64,000 bases of DNA from Actinokineospora alba (GTDB lineage Bacteria; Actinomycetota; Actinomycetes; Mycobacteriales; Pseudonocardiaceae). The stretch spans positions 930,001 to 994,000 of the forward strand of contig NZ_SNXU01000001.1 in assembly GCF_004362515.1 (NCBI RefSeq), in the 5' to 3' direction. Made by a program: the position numbers and the translations under genes. Shown here in pieces: positions 16,631 to 25,529 of this stretch (its first letter is position 1; the number at the start of each line of letters is the position of its first letter). Under the pieces are notes generated by a model that saw only the letters and a list, made by a program, of their open reading frames with translations, had not been told where the DNA came from and searched no databases.

Positions 16631-18186
16631 CAGGCGTATATCCCTTCTACGGACCAGCTTTTGTTCTCACGCACCAGGAGGAGCGCCTCCTGGCTGTCCT
16701 CTTCGGACTGTTCGGCCAACAGCACCTGCAGGCGGGCGCGCCTGCGGGCGGAGTCCGGATCCCACCAGCGTTCGTCGGCGGGCCATGGCCCTGCCCAACC
16801 GGCGACCGCGCGGGGACGTCCGCCGCCGTAGGCCACACGGGCGGGCTCGCCGGTGAGGCGGAACCGGCCGGTCACCCCGATTTCCACGCCTGCCTCGTCG
16901 AACACCGACGCGGGCAGTGGGCGGACGGGAATGGCGGCGGGCGAGGGCGCGGGTAATCGGCCGGGCCATGGGCGGTCGGGAGGTGCGGGCGGGACACGCT
17001 CGTCGCCCCACGGGACAAGGTGGACCTGATCAGCGGGGCCTCGGCCGCCAGTGAGGACCGGGGTGAGGACGGCCTCGGGGCCGAGGAGTCCTTGGACATG
17101 GACCATGGCGCGGGCGGCACGTTCGGCTTGTTCGTCGTGGCCGCCCTGCCAGAGGCCGAGTTGGAGCGTTCGGCCGTCGACTGTCTCCTCCGGCTCGAGA
17201 CGCAGGACCGTGATGCCCGCCGAGGGGCGGCCCGTGCCGCCGCGCAGCCAGCCGTCGAGCTGCCAGCGGACGCGGTCGGCGATGCCGGAGGCGGTGAGCG
17301 GGTCGGCGCAGCGCCACACGCGGTCGCGGGTCTCGCCGTTGGCTGTGCTCGCGTGGATGCCCAGGCGGGTGCAGGCGAGACCGTGCGCGGCCAGGCCCGC
17401 GTGGAGGCGCTCGCCGAGCGTGCGGGCGACGAACGCGGCGGCGTCGACCCGGTCGATGGGCGGATCGGGGTTGTGGGTGACGGAGAGGTCGACCGGCGGG
17501 CGTCTGCGGGAGGGCGGCCGTTCCTGCAGGCCGCTCGCCAGGCGGTGGGCGAGCTTGGCGTCGGCGCCGAACCGGGTGGAGACATCGCCTGGGTCCAGGG
17601 CGGCGAACGCGCCGAGGGTGCGGATACCGAGTCTGCGCAGCAGGTCGACCAGGTCCGGCCTGCCTGATTCGAGTTCGCGGATGGTCAGCGGGGCAAGGAA
17701 TTCGGGGCTGCCGCCCGGGGGGACGAGCCGGTTTCGGTGGGCGGCCAGGGTGGCGGCGAAGAGGCCGTCGGCGATGCCGATCTGGCATTCGGCGCCGGTC
17801 CGGGCGGCGACCTGATCGATGAGGCGTTCGGCGGCGGCCTCCTCGGAGCCGAAGTAGCCGACCGGCCCGCGCGCGGGGACGGCGACGACTCCGGGCCGGA
17901 TCACCTCGACGCCGACGGCCAACTCCTCGACCGCCATGGCCACCGGCTCGAACATCCGGGCGTCGCGGTCGACGTCGTCGAGGAAGACGACCAGGTCCGG
18001 GCAGCGACTCTGCGCCTCCCGGCGGCGCATCGTCCGCTGGACGCCGTCGGCGCGGGCACGGGCGTTGGCGGCGACGACGCGGTTGGCGGCGAAGACGGCG
18101 GCGGGGGTGTCGAGCGGCAGACCGGCGACCGTGCTCGCGGCGACGACTGGCCAGTCGGGGCACCAGACGACGAGCAGGCGGGACAT
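16630..18186 (-). CDS. imuB: ImuB, Y-family polymerase-like mutasome subunit
   Basis: The 518-residue protein is the catalytically dead Y-family homologue that links DnaE2 to the sliding clamp during SOS mutagenesis. The start MSRLLVVWCPDWPVVAA is typical of ImuB. The region where active Y-family enzymes carry the paired catalytic acids instead reads ELAVGVEVIRPGVVAV. A probable beta-clamp motif QLGLW lies at residues 342-346, matching the QLPLW-like motif of mycobacterial ImuB. The C-terminal 170 residues are the usual extension that mediates partner contacts. A GGGGAG ribosome site precedes ATG 18186, and a perfect LexA box lies 56 bases upstream. Confidence 0.94.
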   Translation of the reverse strand: MSRLLVVWCPDWPVVAASTVAGLPLDTPAAVFAANRVVAANARARADGVQRTMRRREAQSRCPDLVVFLDDVDRDARMFEPVAMAVEELAVGVEVIRPGVVAVPARGPVGYFGSEEAAAERLIDQVAARTGAECQIGIADGLFAATLAAHRNRLVPPGGSPEFLAPLTIRELESGRPDLVDLLRRLGIRTLGAFAALDPGDVSTRFGADAKLAHRLASGLQERPPSRRRPPVDLSVTHNPDPPIDRVDAAAFVARTLGERLHAGLAAHGLACTRLGIHASTANGETRDRVWRCADPLTASGIADRVRWQLDGWLRGGTGRPSAGITVLRLEPEETVDGRTLQLGLWQGGHDEQAERAARAMVHVQGLLGPEAVLTPVLTGGRGPADQVHLVPWGDERVPPAPPDRPWPGRLPAPSPAAIPVRPLPASVFDEAGVEIGVTGRFRLTGEPARVAYGGGRPRAVAGWAGPWPADERWWDPDSARRRARLQVLLAEQSEEDSQEALLLVRENKSWSVEGIYA

Positions 18187-18241
18187 GGCTCTCCCCAGGG
18201 TTGATCGGAGGTGCTCATCGTGGGGAGACGATTCGCTTGAC

Positions 18242-18257
18242 TCGAACATACGTTCGA
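18242..18257 (-). promoter_or_regulatory. LexA (SOS) box upstream of imuB
   Basis: TCGAACATACGTTCGA is a perfect match to the actinobacterial LexA palindrome TCGAAC-N4-GTTCGA. It sits between the imuA' stop and imuB, so imuB, the 35-codon ORF and dnaE2 probably have their own SOS promoter. Confidence 0.92.
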
Positions 18258-18269
18258 ACGCTTGGGGTG

Positions 18270-19799
18270 TCAACCGGTCTTGCTCAGCTGTGGATAAGGG
18301 GCGCGCGGCAACGGGGTGCCCTGGAGGGCGAGGCGGGCGCGCACCGGTCGGGCGGCGGACCCTCGACCTTGGGCATAAACCTCGACCTGGCGGGCGCGGA
18401 GGTGGCCGTGCCCGTCGCCGAGGCCGGACCAGCGGGCGCGGGTGCAGCGCAGTTCGAGGTCGGCACCCGGCCACGCCCCGAACGCGACGAGCGCCGCGCC
18501 ACGACTGCGCGCCCGCGCGGAAAGTCTGCGGGCTTGCGCGTCGGTGACCTTGGGGCTGGCGAGGGCGACCACGTCGAAGCCGTCAAGGAGGGCGGCGGCG
18601 ATGGTGACGATGTCGTTGCCAGGATTGGGCACCAGGGCCAGCCGGTCCACCGCGACGCCGAGTTCGGCGGCGGCGAGGACACCTAGGTCGGGGATGCCGA
18701 TGACCGCGGCCCAGGAACCGTTCGCGGTGGGTTCGGCGAGCAGGGTGAGCAGTAGGGCGGCGGAATCGCGGACGGCCACGGTGCCGCCGCGGCGGAGACC
18801 GCCCCAGGGGAAGAGGTGCGCGAGGTCTTCACGGACGGGGAGGACGCGCTCGCGGGTGGCGTGATCGGACCACGTGAGGCGAACGGAGGAATCGAGGGCG
18901 ACGGCGCCTTCGGTGCCGGGATCGACGTCTCGGGCGAGGCGGCGGAGGCGGGCCGACGGGGGGCTCGGATCGTGTGGGCGCAAGTGGGCCAAGCGGCCTG
19001 CTGGGAGATTTCGCGAATGATCACGGTCAGCGGGGGCATCACGGTCGGCGGGCTCGACGGGACCGGCCGACTCGGCGGGACCGGCGGAGTCGGCGGGACC
19101 GGCGGAGTCGGCGGGACCGGCGGGACCGGCGGGACCGGCAGAACCGGCAGAACCGGCAGAACCGGCGGGACCGGCAGAACCGGCAGAACCGGCGGGACCG
19201 GCGGAGTCGGCGGAGTCGGCGGGGCCGGCAGGGCCGGCAGGGCCGGCAGGGCCGGCAGAACCGGCGGAGTCGGCGGGGCCGGCAGAACCGGCGGAGTCGG
19301 CGGGACCGGCGGGACCGGCAGGACCGGCAGGACCGGCAGGACCGGCAGGACCGGCAGGACCGGCGGAGAAAATGCGCAGACCGGTGGCCGATCGAAGATC
19401 GCCGACGCGGTCGTCGGGGTCGCCGAAGTCAAGGGTGCCCACTGTTGGATCGACTAAAGCGGGGTCGAAGGTGACGCCCTCGACGCGGGCGGTTCGCCGC
19501 ACGGATCGAGGATCCAAGGCGGCCAGGGCGGCGCGGAGGTCGTCGGGGGTGAAGAGACTGGGGCGACCGCCTGGATCAAGGACTGAGGGGTCGAGGTGAT
19601 CGAGGGCGGGCTGATCCAGAGTGGGGTGATCAAGGACCGGGTGACCGAGGGTCGACCGACTCAGAGCAGGGTGCCCCAGGGGCGAGCGATCGAGGACCTG
19701 GCGGTCCAGAGCGGCGCGACTCAGGGCCGGGCGATCCTGGGCAGGGTCGCCGGCTGCTTCCGGGTTCTTCCCCGCGCCGAAAGCAGCCAGCGACCGCAC
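18270..19799 (-). CDS. ImuA'-like mutasome protein with collagen-like insert
   Basis: The 509-residue product is about twice the size of mycobacterial ImuA'. Only residues about 265-509 look like the conserved RecA/SulA-like domain (for example LFPWGGLRRGGTVAVRDSAALLLTLLAEPT, then WAAVIGIPDLGVLAAAELGV and DGFDVVALASPKVTDAQARRLSARAR, each in its own segment). Residues 20-75 carry imperfect L-x-H-P-x-L-D repeats, and residues 145-247 are a collagen-like run of AGP/AGS/ADS triplets. ImuA' proteins interact with ImuB and are needed for DnaE2-dependent mutagenesis. The start at 19799 is the first Met in frame and lies 101 bases below a LexA box, but a non-ATG start after the repeats cannot be excluded. 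Confidence 0.75.
   Translation of the reverse strand: MRSLAAFGAGKNPEAAGDPAQDRPALSRAALDRQVLDRSPLGHPALSRSTLGHPVLDHPTLDQPALDHLDPSVLDPGGRPSLFTPDDLRAALAALDPRSVRRTARVEGVTFDPALVDPTVGTLDFGDPDDRVGDLRSATGLRIFSAGPAGPAGPAGPAGPAGPAGPADSAGSAGPADSAGSAGPAGPAGPAGPADSADSAGPAGSAGSAGPAGSAGSAGSAGPAGPAGPADSAGPADSAGPAESAGPVEPADRDAPADRDHSRNLPAGRLAHLRPHDPSPPSARLRRLARDVDPGTEGAVALDSSVRLTWSDHATRERVLPVREDLAHLFPWGGLRRGGTVAVRDSAALLLTLLAEPTANGSWAAVIGIPDLGVLAAAELGVAVDRLALVPNPGNDIVTIAAALLDGFDVVALASPKVTDAQARRLSARARSRGAALVAFGAWPGADLELRCTRARWSGLGDGHGHLRARQVEVYAQGRGSAARPVRARLALQGTPLPRAPYPQLSKTG
19056..19367 (-). repeat. Short tandem GC-rich repeats encoding collagen-like triplets
   Basis: About 310 bases consist of 6-, 9- and 12-base variants of GGCGGGACC, GGCAGAACC and GGCGGAGTC, all in frame, encoding (A-G-P/S) and (A-D-S) triplets. 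Runs of four or more identical 9-base units occur at both ends, so replication slippage is likely. Confidence 0.93.
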
Positions 19800-19899
19800 C
19801 GCTCACACCTCCCCGCGCCTGCTGCGCGTACCGCTCAGTTACGCGAGTGCCGTGGGGAGACGGCGGCGGGGCGAGTGGCCTCGACTCCGCCCACCCCGT

Positions 19900-19915
19900 T
19901 CGAACAAATGTTCGA
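19900..19915 (-). promoter_or_regulatory. LexA (SOS) box upstream of imuA'
   Basis: TCGAACAAATGTTCGA is a perfect actinobacterial LexA palindrome, 101 bases upstream of the imuA' ATG and between imuA' and the purH terminator. Confidence 0.92.
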
Positions 19916-19969
19916 CACGGCAAACCATACGAGCCTCCCGCAGCCTTGTCAACCGGTCCGCACACATGC

Positions 19970-19999
19970 GTGTGGCCTGGCCAAAAGGCCAGGCCACAC
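19970..19999 (-). terminator. purH terminator
   Basis: A perfect 13-bp stem (GTGTGGCCTGGCC) with an AAAA loop starts 20 bases beyond the purH stop and separates it from the imuA' promoter. Confidence 0.9.
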
Positions 20000-20019
20000 G
20001 GTCAGTTGCTTTGAACTAC

Positions 20020-21600
20020 TCAGTGCGCGAAGTGGCGCGTCCCGGTCAGGTACACCGGCACCCCGGCCGCCTCCGCGACCGCGATGACCTCGGGGTCGCG
20101 GACCGAGCCACCCGGCTGCACGATCGCGCGGACGCCCGCTTCGAGCAGGACCTCCAGGCCATCGGGGAACGGGAAGAACGCGTCCGACGCGGCCACGGAA
20201 CCCGCCGCCCGCTCGCCCGCTCGGGCCACCGCGAGGCGGGCCGCGTCGACTCGGTTGACCTGGCCCATGCCCACGCCCACCGTGGCGCCGTCGTTGGCCA
20301 GCAGGATGGCGTTGGACTTCACCGCGCGGCAGGCTCGCCAGGCGAAGGCGAGGGTGGCGAGGGTGGCGTCGTCGACCGCCGTGCCCGTCGCCAGGGTCCA
20401 CTTGGCTGGGTCGTCGCCGTCGGCCTCGATGGTGTCGACAGTCTGCAAAAGCAACCCACCCGACACCGGGCGCAGCTCGGCGCCACGGCGGACAGGCTCC
20501 GCGGTCAGGATGCGGACGTTCTTCTTCCGGGTGAGAACCTCGACGGCACCGTCGGCGTAGGCCGGGGCCACCACGACCTCGGTGAACACCTCGGCGATCT
20601 GCTCGGCCATGTCCACGCTGACCTCACGGTTGGCCGCGATGACCCCACCGAACGCGCTCGACGGGTCGCAGGCGTGGGCCTTGCGGTGCGCCTCGGCGAT
20701 GTCGATCTCGGCGACCGCGATGCCGCACGGGTTGGCGTGCTTGATGATCGCCACGCACGGTGCCTCGTGGTCGTACGCCGCCCGCCACGCCGCGTCGGCG
20801 TCGACGTAGTTGTTGTACGACATCTCCTTGCCGTGCAGCTGCGTGGCCGTCGCGAGGCCGCTGGAACCGTCGCCCTGGGTGTAGAGCGCGGCCCGCTGGT
20901 GCGGGTTCTCGCCGTAGCGCAGCACGTTGGAGCGCTGCCAGGTGGCGCCGACCCAGCCGGGGAAGCCCGAGCCCTCGTCGTCCGGCGACAGGACGCTGCC
21001 CATCCAGGACGCGACCGCGACGTCGTAGGACGCCGTGTGCCGGAACGCCTCCAGCGCGAGCTTCTGCCGGTCGGCCAGGGTGAAGCCGCCCGCGTTGACC
21101 TCGGCGAGCACCCACTCGTACCGCGACGGGTCGACCACGACGGCCACGCTGCCGTGGTTCTTCGCCGAAGCGCGGACCATGGCCGGGCCGCCGATGTCGA
21201 TCTGCTCGACGCACTCGTCGGCCGACGCGCCCGAGGCGACCGTCTTGGCGAACGGGTAGAGGTTGACCACCAGCAGGTCGAACGCGGCGATGCCGAGCTC
21301 TTCGAGCTGCGCGACGTGCGCCGGGTTGCGGGTGTCGGCGAGCAGGCCCGCGTGCACGCGCGGGTGCAGCGTCTTGACCCGGCCGTCGAGCGACTCGGGG
21401 AAGCCGGTGACCTCCTCGACCGGGGTGACCGGCACGCCCGCGTCGGCGAGGGTCTTCGCGGTGCCGCCGGTCGAGACGATCTCCACGCCCGCCGCGTGCA
21501 GGCCGGTGGCCAGCTCCAGCAGGCCCGCCTTGTCCGACACGCCGATCAGCGCCCGGCGAACCGGCTTCCGCTGCTGCCCAGTCTCGGGATGCCCAGTCAC
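20020..21600 (-). CDS. purH: Bifunctional AICAR formyltransferase/IMP cyclohydrolase
   Basis: PurH carries out the last two steps of IMP synthesis: formylation of AICAR and ring closure. The N-terminal IMP cyclohydrolase (about residues 15-150) shows ALIGVSDKAGLLELA, IVSTGGTAKTLADAG and GFPESLDGRVKTLHPRVHAG. The C-terminal transformylase has the catalytic KHANPCGIAVA motif followed by DPSSAFGGVIAANREV, ending PGGSVRDPEVIAVAEAAGV. The 526-residue length is normal. ATG 21600 overlaps the purN stop (ATGA), indicating coupled translation in a purN-purH operon. Confidence 0.98.
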   Translation of the reverse strand: MTGHPETGQQRKPVRRALIGVSDKAGLLELATGLHAAGVEIVSTGGTAKTLADAGVPVTPVEEVTGFPESLDGRVKTLHPRVHAGLLADTRNPAHVAQLEELGIAAFDLLVVNLYPFAKTVASGASADECVEQIDIGGPAMVRASAKNHGSVAVVVDPSRYEWVLAEVNAGGFTLADRQKLALEAFRHTASYDVAVASWMGSVLSPDDEGSGFPGWVGATWQRSNVLRYGENPHQRAALYTQGDGSSGLATATQLHGKEMSYNNYVDADAAWRAAYDHEAPCVAIIKHANPCGIAVAEIDIAEAHRKAHACDPSSAFGGVIAANREVSVDMAEQIAEVFTEVVVAPAYADGAVEVLTRKKNVRILTAEPVRRGAELRPVSGGLLLQTVDTIEADGDDPAKWTLATGTAVDDATLATLAFAWRACRAVKSNAILLANDGATVGVGMGQVNRVDAARLAVARAGERAAGSVAASDAFFPFPDGLEVLLEAGVRAIVQPGGSVRDPEVIAVAEAAGVPVYLTGTRHFAH

Positions 21601-22193
21601 GGGATGCTCACCTTTCGTCCGTCCACGGTGTATCCGTCGCGCGCCATCCTGGTGACCACGTCGACCAGGAGCCGTCGCTCCACCGTCTTGATCCGTTCAT
21701 GCAGGGTGGCCGCGTCGTCGCCCGGCGCCACGGGGACGGGCTCCTGGGCGATGATCGGGCCGGTGTCCACGCCGCCGTCGACCAGGTGCACCGTGCTTCC
21801 GGTGACCTGGACGCCGTAGGCGAGCGCGTCATCGACCGCGTGCGCGCCGGGGAACGACGGCAGCAGCGCGGGATGGGTGTTGATGACCCGGTGGGCGAAG
21901 CGGGTGAGGAACTCGGGCCCGAGGATCTTCATGAACCCGGCGGAGACGACCAGATCCGGCTCGAAGGCGGCGACGGCCTCGGTCAGAGCGACGTCCCAGG
22001 CCGCGCGGTCGGCGTGATCGGCGACGCGGACGGTGAAAGTGGGGACGTTCGCGCGGTCGGCGCGGGCCAGTCCCTCGATGCCTTTGCGGTCGGCGCCGAC
22101 GGCGACGATGCGGGCGGGTATCGCGGCGTCATCGAGCAAGGCCTGCAACAGGGTGCCCGAACCCGACACCAGGACGACGATCCTGGCAGGCAC
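21597..22193 (-). CDS. purN: Phosphoribosylglycinamide formyltransferase
   Basis: PurN transfers a formyl group from 10-formyl-THF to GAR in purine synthesis. The 198-residue protein opens with the nucleotide loop RIVVLVSGSGTLLQALLD and contains the formyltransferase motifs LVVSAGFMKILGPEFL and NTHPALLPSFPGAHAV, whose Asn and His are catalytic, followed by the Asp-bearing VDGGVDTGPII. It is the first gene of the purN-purH pair and lies 87 bases below the perM-like gene. Confidence 0.97.
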   Translation of the reverse strand: MPARIVVLVSGSGTLLQALLDDAAIPARIVAVGADRKGIEGLARADRANVPTFTVRVADHADRAAWDVALTEAVAAFEPDLVVSAGFMKILGPEFLTRFAHRVINTHPALLPSFPGAHAVDDALAYGVQVTGSTVHLVDGGVDTGPIIAQEPVPVAPGDDAATLHERIKTVERRLLVDVVTRMARDGYTVDGRKVSIP

Positions 22194-22280
22194 TGCCGGC
22201 TGGAACTGGGAACTCAGCGTGGTCTCCTGCGGCGCCGGAACGGGATAGGCCCAGCGTAGGCGGTCCGCAGTCGATCTTGT

Positions 22281-23660
22281 TCAGCGGCCCACGCCCGGTT
22301 CGACCTCGGTCGACTCGTTTGTGTCGGGGGTCTCATCCGGGGTGTCCTCGTCGGTGTCTTCCTCGTCGGCGGACTCCTCTTCGGACTCCTCAGCCTGCTC
22401 CTCGACAACCTCTTCGACAGCTTCGTCGGTGGGCTCGTCTTCAGAGGCTTCGGAATCTTCTGAGTCTTCGAGGTCTTCGTCGTCCTCCGGGTCCTCGGGA
22501 TCAATGAGACCCACCGGCCCCTCGACGACCGGCCGCTCCCCCGCGAACCAGGCCACGAAGCCGCCCGGCACCGCGACCCAGCAGGCCAGGGCGAACGACA
22601 CCAGCGCCGCGCGCAGGTCGAGCGGGTGGAACGGGCCACCGCCGAGCGCGCCGCCCGCGCTGCCCGCGAGCACCGCGAAGCTCAGCGCCACCACGACCGA
22701 GGCGACGGCGACCGAGCGCAGCCGGTCTTTAGGCGACTCCGCGACAGACCGCAGCACCCAGCCGACCAACGCGCCGACGGCGGCGGGCAGCAGGAACAAC
22801 GCGAGCCACCACGCCGCCGCCTGCTCGGGCAGCGCGCTGAGCAACGGCAGCGCGGGCACCGGGCCGCCGTCGAAGTCGAGCGGGGCGATCGACACCGAGC
22901 CCATCGAGAACCCGGGTCCCGCGATGAACGCGGTGCCCGCGATCACGGCGTTGGGCAGGTATCCGGCGGACAGCAGCAGCATGCCGAGCGCACTGCCGGG
23001 GCCGTCCGCGGCGAACATCGTGTTCGCCGCGCCATAGGACACCGCCAGCCCGAACGTCAGCACCAGCGAGCCCGCGGCGACCAGCGCGGCCACCGCCAGC
23101 AACCCGGCCCGCAGCCCGGCCCAGGCGAAGTCGTCGACGCGTTCGGCGCACCAGTCGAGGGTTCCGGACCTGCGCAGCAAGCCCGCGTACGCGGCGAGCC
23201 CGGCGAGCAGCGCCGGGTAGTAGAACCCGGCCAGCGGGTCGACGGCGACCGGACCGCCGCCGAGAACCAGGGCGATGGTGAGTCCGAACGCCGCGTGGGC
23301 CGTGACGACAGCGAGGATGACGTGACCGGTCTCGCGCGGCCCGACCGCGTCGACGCGCTCGGCGGCGCCCGCGGCGGTGCGGGACACCAGCACCATCAGC
23401 AGCAGCGTCGGCAGCAGGGGCAGCACACCGAGTTCATGGCCCTGCACGATCAGCGGGACCTGGTGGGCGGCGAGCCACCCGGGCAGCGCGGCGATGAGCA
23501 CGCCGACCGTGGAGAAATGGGATCTGGAGGCGATCGCCGTGACCAGTGCCATCACCGCGGCGACGGCGGCGTACCCAGTGAGCAGCGGTCCCAGTGCGGC
23601 GACGGCCAACACGCGGGCGCGCGCCACCGGTGCGATCCGGTCGGTCTCCAGCAGCGCCAT
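22281..23660 (-). CDS. DUF6350 (PerM-like) membrane protein with acidic tail
   Basis: The 459-residue protein has about ten membrane helices over residues 15-385 and matches DUF6350, the family of mycobacterial PerM (Rv0955). PerM supports persistence and stabilises the divisome. Its position directly upstream of purN is the same as in mycobacteria, which supports orthology. The C-terminal 70 residues form an unusually acidic cytoplasmic tail, with runs such as DPEDPEDDEDLEDSEDSE. I chose ATG 23660 (MALLETDRIAP) because homologues start there; ten further codons upstream in frame lack a ribosome site. Confidence 0.87.
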   Translation of the reverse strand: MALLETDRIAPVARARVLAVAALGPLLTGYAAVAAVMALVTAIASRSHFSTVGVLIAALPGWLAAHQVPLIVQGHELGVLPLLPTLLLMVLVSRTAAGAAERVDAVGPRETGHVILAVVTAHAAFGLTIALVLGGGPVAVDPLAGFYYPALLAGLAAYAGLLRRSGTLDWCAERVDDFAWAGLRAGLLAVAALVAAGSLVLTFGLAVSYGAANTMFAADGPGSALGMLLLSAGYLPNAVIAGTAFIAGPGFSMGSVSIAPLDFDGGPVPALPLLSALPEQAAAWWLALFLLPAAVGALVGWVLRSVAESPKDRLRSVAVASVVVALSFAVLAGSAGGALGGGPFHPLDLRAALVSFALACWVAVPGGFVAWFAGERPVVEGPVGLIDPEDPEDDEDLEDSEDSEASEDEPTDEAVEEVVEEQAEESEEESADEEDTDEDTPDETPDTNESTEVEPGVGR

Positions 23661-23744
23661 GGCCCCACTCTGGCATTCGGGTGATGACACCCCTGGGGTG
23701 CCACGCCGCCATCAGCCGATCCGGTGAACACCTTCACACACGAA

Positions 23745-23778
23745 CGGGGCGGCACCGTCGAATGACGGTGCCGCCCCG
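23745..23778 (-). terminator. Terminator after the DUF5336 gene
   Basis: A perfect 15-bp stem (CGGGGCGGCACCGTC, loop GAAT) lies 16 bases past the DUF5336 stop and before the perM-like gene. Confidence 0.9.
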
Positions 23779-23793
23779 TGAAGAACGTCGTGC

Positions 23794-24462
23794 TCAGCCC
23801 TGCTGCGGGTAGCCGCCCGGCGGGGTGCCCGGCGCCTGGCCGAACTGTCCCGGCGGCGGCGCGAAGGTCTGCTGCGGCTGCTGCGGCTGCTGGGCCTGCG
23901 GCTGCTGCGGCTGGCCGAACGGCGCCTGCTGCTGGTGCTGCTGCTGGAACGGCGCGGACGGCGGGTTGTAGCCACCGGGCTGGCCGTACGGGTTGGCAGG
24001 CGCGGGCTGCGGCGGCTTGATGATGCCGTTGTCGAAGAGGAACGCGGCCACGGCGGCACCGGCCTGCAGGATGCCGAAGATCAGCACCATGACGCCACCC
24101 GCCTTGAGCGAGCCGTCGATCGAGAAGATCATGAACAGGTACGCCAACACGACCGACAGGATGATCGCGGGTGGCGTGAGGCCGACCTTCTTGTCACCCG
24201 GCAGGATCACCGGCAGCGACAGCAGGCCGCCGAGGAGCAGCAGACCCGGAATCCAGCCGCTGAACGCCTCGTAGAAGTTGACGCCCGAGCTCAGCGGGGC
24301 GAACCCGAGGAACAGGTTGAGCACACCGAGACCCGCGACCGCGAGGTGCAGGATCTGTGCCAGCTCGAGCTTCGGCCCGGCCGGCGTGGGCGCGTAGCCC
24401 ATCGTGGGCTGCTGCGGACCTTGACCCGGGTAACCACCCGGTGCCCCGCCTGGATAGGTCAT
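23794..24462 (-). CDS. DUF5336 membrane protein (34-kDa antigen-like)
   Basis: The 222-residue protein has four membrane helices (about residues 34-140) between a Gly/Pro-rich N-terminus and a Gln/Pro-rich C-terminus (residues 150-222, with QQQHQQQ and repeated QPQQP units). This layout matches DUF5336, the family of M. tuberculosis Rv0954, a membrane antigen implicated in growth and division. It occupies the same position as Rv0954, between sucCD and the perM-like gene. Both low-complexity tails are predicted disordered. Its start ATG 24462 is followed at once by family-typical MTYPGGAPGGYP. Confidence 0.9.
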   Translation of the reverse strand: MTYPGGAPGGYPGQGPQQPTMGYAPTPAGPKLELAQILHLAVAGLGVLNLFLGFAPLSSGVNFYEAFSGWIPGLLLLGGLLSLPVILPGDKKVGLTPPAIILSVVLAYLFMIFSIDGSLKAGGVMVLIFGILQAGAAVAAFLFDNGIIKPPQPAPANPYGQPGGYNPPSAPFQQQHQQQAPFGQPQQPQAQQPQQPQQTFAPPPGQFGQAPGTPPGGYPQQG

Positions 24463-24595
24463 CGCGTGCTCTCCTCAGCTAGCTCGACGCACAGAAACAA
24501 TCTTTCAGCCAGCGAGACGCTAGCCCATTGCGGTGATCCGACGGACACCGGCAGGTTGTGGTTCCCCATCCTGGAAACAACTTGAAAACAACAAA

Positions 24596-24621
24596 GGCCG
24601 GACGCGCGAACGCGTCCGGCC
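24596..24621 (-). terminator. sucCD terminator
   Basis: A perfect 11-bp stem (GGCCGGACGCG and complement) with a 4-base loop lies 16 bases after the sucD stop and is followed on the minus strand by TTTGTTGTTTTC, a good T-tract. Confidence 0.93.
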
Positions 24622-24636
24622 TTCGCCGTGTCTGAA

Positions 24637-25527
24637 TCAGACCTTCGCCTGGAACAGCTCGCGAGCCAGGGCGGCGGTCTCGGACGGCGTCTTGCCGACC
24701 TTGACCCCGGCGGCCTCGAGGGCCTCCTTCTTCGCCTGCGCGGTACCGGCAGAGCCGGACACGATCGCGCCCGCGTGACCCATGGTCTTGCCCTCGGGCG
24801 CGGTGAAGCCCGCCACGTAGCCGACGACCGGCTTGGTGACGTTGTCCTTGATGTAGGCCGCAGCCCGCTCTTCGGCGTCGCCACCGATCTCGCCGATCAT
24901 GACGATCAGCTCGGTCTCCGGGTCCTGCTCGAACGCCTCGAGGGCGTCGATGTGGGTGGTGCCGATGATCGGGTCGCCACCGATGCCGACCGCGGACGAG
25001 AAGCCGATGTCGCGCAGCTCGTACATCATCTGGTAGGTCAGGGTGCCGGACTTCGACACCAGACCGATCTTGCCCGGGCCGGTGATGTCGGCCGGGATGA
25101 TGCCCGCGTTCGACTTTCCGGGGCTGATGAGGCCGGGGCAGTTCGGACCGATGATGCGGGTCTTGTTGCCCTTCGCCACCGCGTGCGCCCAGAAGTAGGC
25201 GCTGTCGTGCACCGGGATGCCCTCGGTGATGACGACGGCGAGGTCGATGCCCGCGTCGATCGCCTCGATGACGGCGTCCTTGGCGAACTTCGGCGGAACG
25301 AAGATCACCGACACGTCGGCGCCGGTGGCCTCCATCGCCTCGGCGACGGTGGCGAAGACCGGCAGGGACACGCCCTCGATCTCGACCTTGGTGCCCGCCT
25401 TCTTCGGGTTGACACCGCCGACGATGTTCGTGCCGGACTTGAGCATGCGGCCCGTGTGCTTGGTGCCCTCGGAGCCGGTCATGCCCTGGACGATGACCTT
25501 GCTCTGGTCAGTCAGGAAGATAGCCAT
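24637..25527 (-). CDS. sucD: Succinyl-CoA synthetase subunit alpha
   Basis: SucD binds CoA and carries the phosphohistidine of succinyl-CoA synthetase (succinyl-CoA + ADP or GDP + Pi to succinate + CoA + NTP). The 296-residue chain has the CoA-binding IVQGMTGSEGTKHTGRML, the GPNCPGLISPGK segment, and MGHAGAIVSGSAGTA, whose His is phosphorylated. It follows sucC by 2 bases and ends at a strong terminator, so the two form one operon. Confidence 0.98.
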   Translation of the reverse strand: MAIFLTDQSKVIVQGMTGSEGTKHTGRMLKSGTNIVGGVNPKKAGTKVEIEGVSLPVFATVAEAMEATGADVSVIFVPPKFAKDAVIEAIDAGIDLAVVITEGIPVHDSAYFWAHAVAKGNKTRIIGPNCPGLISPGKSNAGIIPADITGPGKIGLVSKSGTLTYQMMYELRDIGFSSAVGIGGDPIIGTTHIDALEAFEQDPETELIVMIGEIGGDAEERAAAYIKDNVTKPVVGYVAGFTAPEGKTMGHAGAIVSGSAGTAQAKKEALEAAGVKVGKTPSETAALARELFQAKV

Positions 25528-25529
25528 TG

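Noticed and set aside
13187..16831. A 1214-codon open frame on the plus strand opposite dnaE2
   Set aside because: It is an antisense shadow of dnaE2 created by GC-rich third codon positions; it has no domain and an implausible Val/Arg/Asp/Gln-rich composition.
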